NCBI RefSeq assembly: GCF_017968845.1
Contig: NZ_CP072876.1
Location: forward strand, 2,294,001 to 2,358,000
DNA: 64,000 bases
From: Microbacterium sp. NIBRBAC000506063
Lineage (GTDB): Bacteria; Actinomycetota; Actinomycetes; Actinomycetales; Microbacteriaceae
Direction: 5' to 3'
Part shown: one piece after another, positions 57,581-64,000 of the stretch
Position numbering within the stretch: the first letter of the stretch is position 1
How the letters are laid out: each line of letters starts with the position of its first letter
The notes under the pieces: generated by a model
What the model saw: only the letters and a program-made list of their open reading frames with translations
Told to the model about the DNA's origin: nothing
Database searches by the model: none
Program-made: the position numbers and the translations under genes

Positions 57581-58216
57581 TCAGACCTCGAGGCTGTCGC
57601 CGGGCTCGAGCACGTGGAAGGTACCCTCGGCCTGGGCGGTCGCCCACTCCAGGCGCTGTCGGTGCATGCCCTTGCCGAGGCCGGAGAGCGTCATGTCGTG
57701 CGTCGCGAAGGCGTGGCGCGGGGCGACGGCGAGCACGAAGTCGATCGCATCGCCGATGCGCAGCCAGGGCGCGCCGAGAGGGGCGGCGAGGATGTCGACC
57801 TCGACGCCGGGGACCGCGTAGGAGTCGCCCGGGTAGTAGAAGCTGTCGTCGACGAGCACTCCGACGTTGTCGATGGAGGGGATCGAGGAATGGATCACCT
57901 CGTGGGTTCCTCCGAAGAACCGCAGCGAGAAGCCCTTGACGTGCAGGCCATCTCCGGCGGCGACCTCGGTGATGGGAAAACCCTCGGCCGCGGCGACGAC
58001 GCCGGCGGGCGCGAAGATCGGCGTGCCGGGCGCGTCGGCGAGAAGGCGCTCGAGGTGCTCGGCCGACCAGTGATCGGGATGCTGATGGGTCAGGACGATG
58101 CCCGCGAGGTTCTCCACGTTCTCCAACGGTGCGGTGAACGACCCGGGGTCGATGATCAGCGTCCTGCCGTGGGCCTCCAGACGCAGCGCGGCGTGCTCGT
58201 GCTTGGTGATCTTCAT
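57581..58216 (-). CDS. Metallo-beta-lactamase-fold hydrolase (UlaG-like)
   Basis: Intact, 211 residues from ATG 58216. KITKHEHAALRLEAHGRTLIIDPG at the start, metal motif LTHQHPDHWS, GGTHEVIHSS, FYYPGDSY, and FATHDMTLS near the end. Beta-lactamase_2/UlaG-like branch with a truncated second metal set. Substrate unknown. Confidence 0.82.
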   Translation of the reverse strand: MKITKHEHAALRLEAHGRTLIIDPGSFTAPLENVENLAGIVLTHQHPDHWSAEHLERLLADAPGTPIFAPAGVVAAAEGFPITEVAAGDGLHVKGFSLRFFGGTHEVIHSSIPSIDNVGVLVDDSFYYPGDSYAVPGVEVDILAAPLGAPWLRIGDAIDFVLAVAPRHAFATHDMTLSGLGKGMHRQRLEWATAQAEGTFHVLEPGDSLEV

Positions 58217-58276
58217 GCTCCGAGTCAACCGCGTGGGCCCCGGATCGGCAACGTCTTCGCGCGTGTTCGGCTCGAT

Positions 58277-58305
58277 TTGGCGACGCCGTTTTCCCATGGC
58301 ATACT
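58277..58305 (+). promoter_or_regulatory. tRNA-Glu promoter
   Basis: TTGGCG (58277-58282) and CATACT (58300-58305) with a 17-base spacer, 17 bases before the tRNA 5' end. Confidence 0.7.
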
Positions 58306-58322
58306 TGAACGGTTGCAAACGC

Positions 58323-58395
58323 GGCCCCATCGTATAGCGGCCTAGTACGCCGCCCTCTCACGGCGGTAACGCGGGTTCGAATCCCGCTGGGGTCA
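58323..58395 (+). tRNA. tRNA-Glu (CTC)
   Basis: 73 bases. Acceptor GGCCCCA pairs with TGGGGTC (one G-T), discriminator A at 58395, anticodon stem CCGCC/GGCGG with loop CTCTCAC giving CTC, T-arm GCGGG-TTCGAAT-CCCGC. CCA not encoded. Confidence 0.95.
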
Positions 58396-58404
58396 CAGCA
58401 CAAA

Positions 58405-58433
58405 GACGCCCCCGGTTCCACGCCGGGGGCGTC
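58405..58433. terminator. Bidirectional terminator between tRNA-Glu and esterase gene
   Basis: GACGCCCCCGG (58405-58415) and CCGGGGGCGTC (58423-58433) form a perfect 11-base stem with a 7-base loop, followed by TTCCTTTTCC. It serves tRNA-Glu and, in reverse, the convergent esterase gene ending at 58446. Confidence 0.85.
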
Positions 58434-58445
58434 TTCCTTTTCCGG

Positions 58446-59792
58446 TCAGCCGCCGGGGCAGCTCGTCGCCACTGAGAAGGAGCCGTTCGGGTTCTCCTGC
58501 AGCGTGGTGAGGGTCGCGTCGCCCTGTCCGAGGTAGGCGGCGGTGCCCACCGCGTAGTAGGGGTTGTACGGGTTGATCCCGTAGCTGTAGGCGCGGCCTT
58601 CTGCCTGGTGTGTGGCGTTGGTGGCCGTGCCGCAGTAGAGCTCGGGCTCCTGCGGATCGGTGGGATCCGTGGGGTCGGTGGGATCCGTGGGATCGGTGGG
58701 ATCGGTCGGATCCGTGGGGTCCGTCGGCTCGTCCACGACCACGCGCCGGTTGTTCTCGAAGAAGAACCCGGTGATGTACGCCGGATAGTCGATGCTGTTG
58801 GTCGAGATGTACGAACCGCCCGGCCCGCCGCCGGCGGGCCAATTGTGCCCGAGGCCGGTGTTCTGGATGAGCGAGACTCGAGGACCGTCTGCATCCGAGT
58901 ACAGCGTTCCTGTGCCGTTGGTGTTGCTGCCCGCAAGACCGGCGAGCGAGAAGCTGCTCGTCGTCGCCGCGCCGTAGATGTTCGCCATGATCTGGGCGTT
59001 CAGTGTGTTGTACCCGGGGGCGACCGTGGTGTCGTTGCTCCCGTAGACCACGCTCGTGAGCTGGGTCTCGAAGCCCGCCCCGTGACTGCCGGCGAACCCG
59101 GTGCACACGCTCTTGCCCGTGTTGAGGTTCGTCGCGACCGATCCGATCTGACCGGACGTCGTGCCCACGGTCGGCCCGGCGTTCAGGCCGATACCGGCGA
59201 AGATGTCCGGTGCGAGGCACCCCATGACCATGGACTGGCCGCCTCCGGAGGAGAGCCCCGAGATGTAGACCTGATCTGCGTCGATGTTCAGATCTGCACG
59301 AGCGGTGAGCGCGGTCGCCAGGTCGATCAGGTTGTCGTCGTGGCGCGCGGGATTGCTGCGGCTGTGGTTCGTGTCGTAGTAGTCCCAGCATCCGAGCAGG
59401 ACACCGCCGTTCGGCGCCGCAGGGATTGCGACGACCATCCCGTACTCGTCGGCTGTGCCCTGCCAATTGCCGCCGCTCTTGAGCGCGGCCGAGGTCTGGA
59501 CGCACCCGTGCAGGGTGATCATGAGCGCGCGGCCGTCGCCCAGCGCCGGCGCGGTCGTCGGAGTGTAGAGCTGGACGGTCATCCCGGCGATCGTGGCTGT
59601 ACTCCAGCCTTCGCCGCCGGTCTCACCGCCACCGCCGCCGTCGCATCCGGGGAGGGTGTCGAAGGGTGGGGGACAGTAGACGGCGTTCGCGGCCGTGGCA
59701 GGTACGACGAGTGCAGCGGCGGCGAGCGAGAAGGCGGCCGCCAGTTTCAGGAGCCTGCTCGTCACTGAGCGGCCCGAGGTGCGGATCTCCAT
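58446..59792 (-). CDS. Secreted PHB-depolymerase-like esterase
   Basis: Intact, 448 residues from ATG 59792 (AAAGGA upstream). Signal peptide with RLLKLAAAFSLAAAALVVP and cleavage after ANA. Gly-rich spacer, catalytic domain of the Esterase_PHB family: TLHGCVQT oxyanion region, nucleophile Ser181 in GLSSGG, late His in GLGHNWP. An eight-unit Thr-Asp-Pro linker follows, then a C-terminal module of about 65 residues with two Cys (QAEGRAYSYGIN, FSVATSC), probably substrate-binding. Family members cleave poly-3-hydroxybutyrate, xylan esters or feruloyl esters. The shared operator and the 3-hydroxybutyrate operon favour polyester. Inference. Confidence 0.85.
   Translation of the reverse strand: MEIRTSGRSVTSRLLKLAAAFSLAAAALVVPATAANAVYCPPPFDTLPGCDGGGGGETGGEGWSTATIAGMTVQLYTPTTAPALGDGRALMITLHGCVQTSAALKSGGNWQGTADEYGMVVAIPAAPNGGVLLGCWDYYDTNHSRSNPARHDDNLIDLATALTARADLNIDADQVYISGLSSGGGQSMVMGCLAPDIFAGIGLNAGPTVGTTSGQIGSVATNLNTGKSVCTGFAGSHGAGFETQLTSVVYGSNDTTVAPGYNTLNAQIMANIYGAATTSSFSLAGLAGSNTNGTGTLYSDADGPRVSLIQNTGLGHNWPAGGGPGGSYISTNSIDYPAYITGFFFENNRRVVVDEPTDPTDPTDPTDPTDPTDPTDPTDPQEPELYCGTATNATHQAEGRAYSYGINPYNPYYAVGTAAYLGQGDATLTTLQENPNGSFSVATSCPGG
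58654..58725 (-). repeat. Eight 9-base tandem units encoding a Thr-Asp-Pro linker
   Basis: Eight imperfect copies of GGATCGGTG on the + strand, reading (Thr-Asp-Pro)n on the minus strand. The sequence drifts between GGATCC and GGGTCG while the protein repeat stays exact. Such arrays can change copy number and may be collapsed in the assembly. Confidence 0.85.
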
Positions 59793-59879
59793 GATTCCTT
59801 TCGGGAACTGTTCGCGGGCGACGCCATCGTCGCTCGGGGCCCCATCGCCCCTCGCTTCCCTGACATCACCCAAAATGAG

Positions 59880-59892
59880 ACATGATTCAGGT
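59880..59892. promoter_or_regulatory. Second copy of the livK palindrome, upstream of the esterase gene
   Basis: On the minus strand ACCTGA-A-TCATGT, against ACCTGA-A-TCAGGT at livK: twelve of thirteen positions agree. It lies 88 bases before the esterase start in a gap of about 250 bases (59793-60043) that otherwise holds only the RBS and no gene that I see. Confidence 0.55.
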
Positions 59893-60043
59893 ATCCGTTA
59901 ACGTAGCGGCGCCGCGATGGCGCGTCAACGGCGATCCTCGGATCCGAGACGACGAACCCCCACCGAGGCCCGGGCCGGCGATCTGCGTCGACAGAAAGGG
60001 CGGGCGAGTCGGTGGGGGTCCGAGATCGGATGCCGGATGCCGC

Positions 60044-61171
60044 CTACTGCACGTCCGGCTCGACGCTCGCGGCCGCCGATGCCGCCGTGCGGCGCTGGCG
60101 GCGAGAGCGGCGGATGAACCAGATGACCAGCACGACGACGCCGGCGACGGCCAGCCACGGCAGGACGAAGCCGGCGGCGATGACCAGGGCGTTGAGCGAG
60201 ACGATGAGCCCGTTCCAGCCCGCCTTCAGCCCATCGGCGAAGCCGGCGGGATCGGCCTGTGTCACCGGAGTGATCCGGACGAGCTCGATGTCCAGGGAGG
60301 ACATCGCCACCTGATCGTCGAGCGCGGCCAGCTGCTGCTCGTACGACTCCAGCTGCGCCTGTCGGTCCGACAGCGCCATCTCGGCCTCGATGAGCTCGGA
60401 CACCGAACCGGTCTGGCCCATGAGGTCGGTAAGCCGCTCGACGGAGGCGCGGGTGGCCTCCACACGGGCGCGCAGGTCGATCGCCTGGGAGGTCACGTCG
60501 TATCGCGACACCGACGAGGAACGCACCTCGCCGACCTCCTGCAGCTGTGACATCACCTCGGTGAGCGCATCGGCCGGCACGCGGATCGTGACCCAGCCGT
60601 AGTCGCCACCGGGAGGCGGCGCGGGCAACGAGGGGTCGACCGCGCGCACGACCTCGCCGATGTTCGTGCTCTCGACGTAGCCTCCGTGGGTCCGAGCGAG
60701 GGCGGCGACCTCTTCGGATGCCACAGCGACTCCGTCGACGTGCACCGAGGCGTAGCCGTTGGCGATGATGTCGCGACCCGCGGTGGGATCGCTGCTGTCC
60801 AGGCTCGCGACGTCGCCATCGGCCAGGGACAGCATCTCCTGCCTGTGCTCCGGCAGACTCTCCGCCATGCCAGCGGCGCTGTCGGCCATCTCGATCGACC
60901 AGTCGGATGCCGGAGAGACGGCCGACTCGTTCATCGCCGAGGGGGTGACGATGCCGAGGATGGGCGGGGTCACGAGCACGCCGACCACGAAGGCCGCGGC
61001 CACGCCGCCGATCGTGAGCCACGTGCGGCGTCGAGAGCGGGCAGGCCGAGCGGATGCCGCGGCATCCGCTGTTCGGGGCTCGTCGGCGACCTGGGCGAAC
61101 AGTGCCTGCTCGATGCGGTCGATGCTCTCCTCCGAGAGCGCGGGAAGATCGGGGATCCGGGTGTCGTTCAT
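60044..61171 (-). CDS. DUF4349-domain membrane protein, possible anti-sigma factor
   Basis: Intact, 375 residues. Cytoplasmic N-terminus with LSEESIDRIEQALFAQV, a membrane helix at about 51-75, then an outside DUF4349 domain (DIIANGYASVHVDGV, ARTHGGYVESTNIG, VTIRVPADALTEVMSQL), a coiled segment (AEMALSDRQAQLESYEQQLAAL), a second helix near 322-345 and a basic tail. The ATG overlaps the stop of the ECF sigma gene. Coupling plus cytoplasmic N-terminal helices fit an anti-sigma role, but no zinc HxxxCxxC motif is present. Confidence 0.8.
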   Translation of the reverse strand: MNDTRIPDLPALSEESIDRIEQALFAQVADEPRTADAAASARPARSRRRTWLTIGGVAAAFVVGVLVTPPILGIVTPSAMNESAVSPASDWSIEMADSAAGMAESLPEHRQEMLSLADGDVASLDSSDPTAGRDIIANGYASVHVDGVAVASEEVAALARTHGGYVESTNIGEVVRAVDPSLPAPPPGGDYGWVTIRVPADALTEVMSQLQEVGEVRSSSVSRYDVTSQAIDLRARVEATRASVERLTDLMGQTGSVSELIEAEMALSDRQAQLESYEQQLAALDDQVAMSSLDIELVRITPVTQADPAGFADGLKAGWNGLIVSLNALVIAAGFVLPWLAVAGVVVLVIWFIRRSRRQRRTAASAAASVEPDVQ

Positions 61172-61725
61172 GCTTCGCTCGTTTCACTCAGCGCACCGCG
61201 CAGATGGGTGCGTACGCGAGAGAGCCGGTTTCGGACGACGCCGTGGCTCACGCCGAGCTGTTCGGCGGCGGCCTGGTAGGCGTAGCCCTCCGCGGCGCAC
61301 AGCCGGAAGATCTCCTGGTCCAGGTCGCTCAGCGTGCCCAGCTCCGTCGTGATCCGCTCCGCGAGCTCGGCGGAGATGACCTGCTCCTCCACATCGACGG
61401 TGTCGCGCAGACTCTCGTCCGGCGCATCGGTGGTGTTCGCCTGGTCCCTTCGCCGCTGCCGCAGCCGATTCGCCGCTTGGAATCGGCAGATCGTCGCGAG
61501 CCACGGCAGGAGCGACTCCCCGGCCAGTTCCATGCCGGGCAGCTTCCGCCACGCGACCAGGAACGTCTCCTGGGTGATGTCCTCCGCGTCGGCGGCGGCA
61601 CCCAGGATGCCGTGGGCGATCCAGTACACAGGTCGGACATATGCGCGATACAGAGCGCGGAAAGCCTCCTGGTCGCCTGCGGCGGCCCGTGCGGTCCACT
61701 CCTGATCGCTGATCTGTTCCGGCAT
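61168..61725 (-). CDS. ECF-type RNA polymerase sigma factor
   Basis: Intact, 185 residues. Region 2 with AFRALYRAYVRPVYWIAHGIL, DAEDITQETFLVAWRKL and WLATICRFQAANRLRQRRR. Region 4 with LSDLDQEIFRLCAAEGYAYQAAAEQLGVSHGVVRNRLSRVR (read here as two pieces). Directs transcription of a small stress regulon. Co-translated with the DUF4349 protein (ATGA at 61168). Target promoters cannot be deduced from one locus. Confidence 0.9.
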   Translation of the reverse strand: MPEQISDQEWTARAAAGDQEAFRALYRAYVRPVYWIAHGILGAAADAEDITQETFLVAWRKLPGMELAGESLLPWLATICRFQAANRLRQRRRDQANTTDAPDESLRDTVDVEEQVISAELAERITTELGTLSDLDQEIFRLCAAEGYAYQAAAEQLGVSHGVVRNRLSRVRTHLRGALSETSEA

Positions 61726-61835
61726 GCTGCTCCGTTCGATCCTGCTCTCTCATCTGAGAGTGTCAGCGGTGATGCCATCGTCTCAGAACGCGTCGATGCA
61801 GGTCGCGTCCGATTCGTTCGGGTACGCTGTATCTG

Positions 61836-61950
61836 CGAGAGGGAGTATCCCATTTCTGCGCGTTCGTCATCACGAGCATCGGTTCTGCTGCTCCGGGCGC
61901 GCACCGCGACCAGCGGGGGAGAGACTTTCGACTGTCGAACGTCCCCTCCT
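61836..61950 (+). promoter_or_regulatory. Probable yybP-ykoY (manganese) riboswitch before terC
   Basis: TACGCT at 61823-61828 is a likely -10. The RNA then contains AGGGAGTATCCC (61839-61850), the metal-loop type sequence of the class, and GGGGGAGAGACTTTCGA (61915-61931), the matching 3' element, with a TTCGA/TCGAA hairpin and a closing CCCCTCC. Actinobacterial terC genes commonly carry this element. I recognised it by eye; no covariance search was run. Confidence 0.6.
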
Positions 61951-61968
61951 GAAAGGCCCTGAGCCCCG

Positions 61969-62958
61969 TTGATTCCCCTGTGGTTCGAGATCACCTCCTT
62001 CATCGTCCTGACCCTGATCCTCATCGCCGACCTCACGCTCATTCGGCTCCGGCCCCACATCCCCTCCACGAAGGAGTCCACGCTCTGGGTGCTGTTCTAC
62101 GTCACCCTCGCGTTCGTGTTCGCCGGACTCCTCTGGTGGGTGGCCGGTGGAGCGATCGCGGGGGAGTTCGTCACCGGCTGGGCGCTGGAGTACAGCCTGT
62201 CGATCGACAACCTGTTCGTCTTCGTGCTGATCATGACCCAGTTCTCCGTGCCGCGCCGCTACCAGCAGCAGGTGCTCATGGTCGGGATCATGATCGCGAT
62301 CATCCTGCGCGGTCTGTTCATCCTCGCCGGCGTCGCGCTGATCGAGCACTTCTCGCCGATCTTCTACATCTTCGGCGCGTTCCTCATCTGGACCGCGATC
62401 CGCCAGGCGATGCCTGAAGGCGATCATGAGGGGGAGGCACAGCGCGAGAACTTCATGGTCCGCGTCGTCCGGCGCTTCATCGACGTCAGCGACGAGTACG
62501 ACGAGGGGAAGCTGCGCACGGTCGTCGACGGCAAGCGCATGTGGACGCCGATGATCATCGTGTTCGTGGCGATCGGCGTGACCGACCTCATGTTCGCGAT
62601 CGACTCGATCCCGGCGATCTTCTCGATCACGCAGAACGGCTTCATCGTCTTCACCGCGAACATCTTCGCCCTCATGGGGCTGCGTCAGCTGTACTTCCTC
62701 CTCGGCGATCTGCTCGATCGTCTGCGCTACCTGCACTACGGGATCGCGGTGATCCTCGGGTTCATCGGTGTCAAGCTGATCCTCCACGCGATGAACCACA
62801 ACGAATTGCCCTTCGTGAACGGCGGGCGGCCGATCGAATGGGCACCGGACATCCCGATCTGGATGTCGCTGACGGTCATCCTCGTCTCCATGGTGGTGGC
62901 GACCACGGCGAGCCTTATCGCCGCCGCGCGCGACAAGCGGGCGGCCGTCTCCGAGTGA
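61969..62958 (+). CDS. TerC-family membrane protein (manganese exporter type)
   Basis: Intact, 329 residues. TTG start at 61969 with GAAAGG thirteen bases upstream; no better start nearby. Eight or nine helices with the two TerC motifs: EYSLSIDNLFVFVLI and GVTDLMFAIDSIPAI, plus FTANIFALMGLRQLYFLL. TerC/Alx proteins export Mn, some loading secreted metalloenzymes. The likely Mn-sensing leader supports that role over tellurite resistance. Confidence 0.9.
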   Translation: MIPLWFEITSFIVLTLILIADLTLIRLRPHIPSTKESTLWVLFYVTLAFVFAGLLWWVAGGAIAGEFVTGWALEYSLSIDNLFVFVLIMTQFSVPRRYQQQVLMVGIMIAIILRGLFILAGVALIEHFSPIFYIFGAFLIWTAIRQAMPEGDHEGEAQRENFMVRVVRRFIDVSDEYDEGKLRTVVDGKRMWTPMIIVFVAIGVTDLMFAIDSIPAIFSITQNGFIVFTANIFALMGLRQLYFLLGDLLDRLRYLHYGIAVILGFIGVKLILHAMNHNELPFVNGGRPIEWAPDIPIWMSLTVILVSMVVATTASLIAAARDKRAAVSE

Positions 62959-63002
62959 CGCCCTCGGCGCTGGCGTCGCCGGTGCGGTGCTAAACTCGGC
63001 CC

Positions 63003-63053
63003 ATGCGGCAGAAGGTGCTTCTCCTTAGCGGCCGCGACGAGACCTCGATCTAG
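63003..63053 (+). CDS. Candidate leucine leader peptide of leuC
   Basis: 16 codons: [16 protein letters not shown] then TAG. The three successive Leu codons are CTT CTC CTT; CTT is rare in this GC-rich genome, suiting ribosome stalling when Leu-tRNA is short. TAAACT at 62991-62996 ends six bases before the ATG, so the transcript probably begins on the start codon. The end of the frame runs into a hairpin. Confidence 0.55.
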   Translation: MRQKVLLLSGRDETSI

Positions 63054-63069
63054 GCCTTCCTCGTCGCGG
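63032..63069 (+). promoter_or_regulatory. Attenuator-type hairpin between leader peptide and leuC
   Basis: CCGCGACGAG (63032-63041, inside the leader frame) and CTCGTCGCGG (63060-63069) are perfectly complementary with an 18-base loop. A ribosome paused on the Leu codons would leave the arm free, while one reaching the stop would cover it. Either transcription termination or masking of the leuC ribosome site could follow; no U-tract is seen. Confidence 0.5.
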
Positions 63070-63109
63070 CGTCCAGCATGGGCCGAAGCACGAACCCAGG
63101 AGAGACCTT

Positions 63110-64000
63110 ATGACTGCCCCCGAGCACACCGTAGATCCGGAGCGTCCGCGCACCCTCGCCGAGAAGGTCTGGGACGACCATCTCGTCGTCAAGGGAGAGG
63201 ACGGCCAGCCCGACCTCATCTACATCGACCTGCACCTCGTCCACGAGGTCACGAGTCCGCAGGCCTTCGACGGCCTGCGTGCCGAGGGTCGGCCGTTGCG
63301 CCGCGTCGACCTCACGATCGCGACCGAGGACCACAACACCCCCACGTGGGACATCGACAAGCCGATCGCCGACCTCACCAGTCGCACGCAGATCGAGACC
63401 CTGCGTCGCAACGCCGAGGAGTTCGGAGTGCGCCTGCATCCGCTCGGCGATGCCGAGCAGGGGATCGTGCATGTCGTCGGCCCGCAGCTCGGTCTGACGA
63501 TGCCCGGCATCACGGTCGTGTGCGGCGACTCGCACACCTCGACGCACGGCGCCTTCGGCGCGATGGCCTTCGGCATCGGCACGAGCGAGGTCGAGCACGT
63601 CATGGCGACGCAGACCCTGCCGCTGAAGCCCTTCAAGACCATGGCGATCACCGTCGAGGGCGAGCTGAAGCCCGGCGTCACGGCGAAGGACATCATCCTC
63701 GCCGTCATCGCCAAGATCGGTACCGGAGGCGGTCAGGGCTATGTGCTCGAGTACCGCGGCAGCGCGATCCGGGCCCTCTCCATGGAGGGGCGCATGACGA
63801 TCTGCAACATGTCGATCGAGGCGGGCGCGCGCGCCGGCATGGTCGCCCCGGACGAGACGACCTTCGAGTACGTCAAGGGTCGTCCGCACGCCCCGCAGGG
63901 AGCGGACTGGGACGAGGCCGTGGCCTACTGGAAGACGCTGCCGACCGACGAGGGCGCGGTCTTCGACGCGGAGGTGTTCATCGACGCGAACACGCTGGAG
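63110..64000 (+). CDS. leuC: 3-Isopropylmalate dehydratase large subunit (3' cut by window edge)
   Basis: First 297 residues of an expected ~480. AGGAGAG before ATG 63110. Aconitase-superfamily features: [24 protein letters not shown], cluster Cys138 in [27 protein letters not shown], and [21 protein letters not shown]. The remaining two cluster cysteines lie beyond the window. Interconverts 2- and 3-isopropylmalate with LeuD, expected next. Confidence 0.95.
   Translation, partial: MTAPEHTVDPERPRTLAEKVWDDHLVVKGEDGQPDLIYIDLHLVHEVTSPQAFDGLRAEGRPLRRVDLTIATEDHNTPTWDIDKPIADLTSRTQIETLRRNAEEFGVRLHPLGDAEQGIVHVVGPQLGLTMPGITVVCGDSHTSTHGAFGAMAFGIGTSEVEHVMATQTLPLKPFKTMAITVEGELKPGVTAKDIILAVIAKIGTGGGQGYVLEYRGSAIRALSMEGRMTICNMSIEAGARAGMVAPDETTFEYVKGRPHAPQGADWDEAVAYWKTLPTDEGAVFDAEVFIDANTLE

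Noticed and set aside
58654..58725. Tandem array considered as a CRISPR or mobile repeat
   Set aside because: Nine-base units in frame within a coding sequence encode a protein linker. No spacers and no cas genes.

Overview
The window is high-GC actinobacterial DNA. Gene content and order (C50 carotenoid operon with a divergent MarR gene, otsA/otsB, ilvD and ilvBNC, serA-leuB-ilvE, frequent ATGA/GTGA couplings, dispersed GGTCGTTGAGCGAGC-type palindromic repeats) point to Microbacteriaceae, most likely Microbacterium. This is inference from family knowledge; no rRNA gene is present to confirm it. It looks like chromosome: two tRNA genes, no transposase, integrase, phage gene or CRISPR array was seen.

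The raw sequence is damaged in a regular way. About 25 genes are broken by roughly 40 single-base losses. Nearly all lie in runs of three to six G or C, and always in the minus-one direction. Adding one base at each site restores full-length proteins, usually with ATGA or GTGA junctions to the neighbour. I read these as sequencing or assembly errors, not pseudogenes, and give the restored spans.

Layout. 1-5472: lower-GC block with a D-amino-acid-type N-acyltransferase (COG3375), an N-succinylamino-acid racemase/OSBS-family enolase, a PucR regulator, a DmpA-type S58 peptidase and an Asp/Glu racemase. 5552-17858: Liv-type ABC transporter coupled to an acyl-CoA synthetase, TetR, 3-hydroxybutyrate dehydrogenase and an alpha/beta hydrolase, then IclR, scoAB and a thiolase. 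This is a complete route from 3-hydroxybutyrate to acetyl-CoA. 17971-21852: small membrane protein, MFS with a structured leader, otsA/otsB. 21862-37102: branched-chain amino acid genes ilvD, ilvB, ilvN, ilvC, leuB, ilvE, plus serA, cutC, TetR/DHA2 efflux pair, DUF2867 and several membrane proteins. 37153-41091: FAH-family hydrolase, MFS, gltX, tRNA-Gln. 41133-47943: operon idi-crtE-crtB-crtI-crtYe-crtYf-crtEb ending in a pyrimidine-dimer glycosylase, with a divergent MarR/CrtR-like gene. 48020-56994: 33-residue membrane peptide, membrane protein, HerA-like ATPase, LuxR-type LAL regulator, SHOCT/DUF6325/PLDc_N operon, pepN. 57047-64000: GNAT, metallo-hydrolase, tRNA-Glu, secreted polyhydroxybutyrate-depolymerase-like esterase, ECF sigma/DUF4349 pair, TerC behind a likely manganese riboswitch, and leuC behind a leader peptide and hairpin.

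The most interesting link is between two distant loci. The palindrome in front of the Liv/3-hydroxybutyrate operon (5552-5566) recurs, with one mismatch in 13 bases, upstream of the secreted PHB-depolymerase-like gene (59880-59892). That suggests one regulon covering extracellular polyester cleavage, uptake and catabolism.
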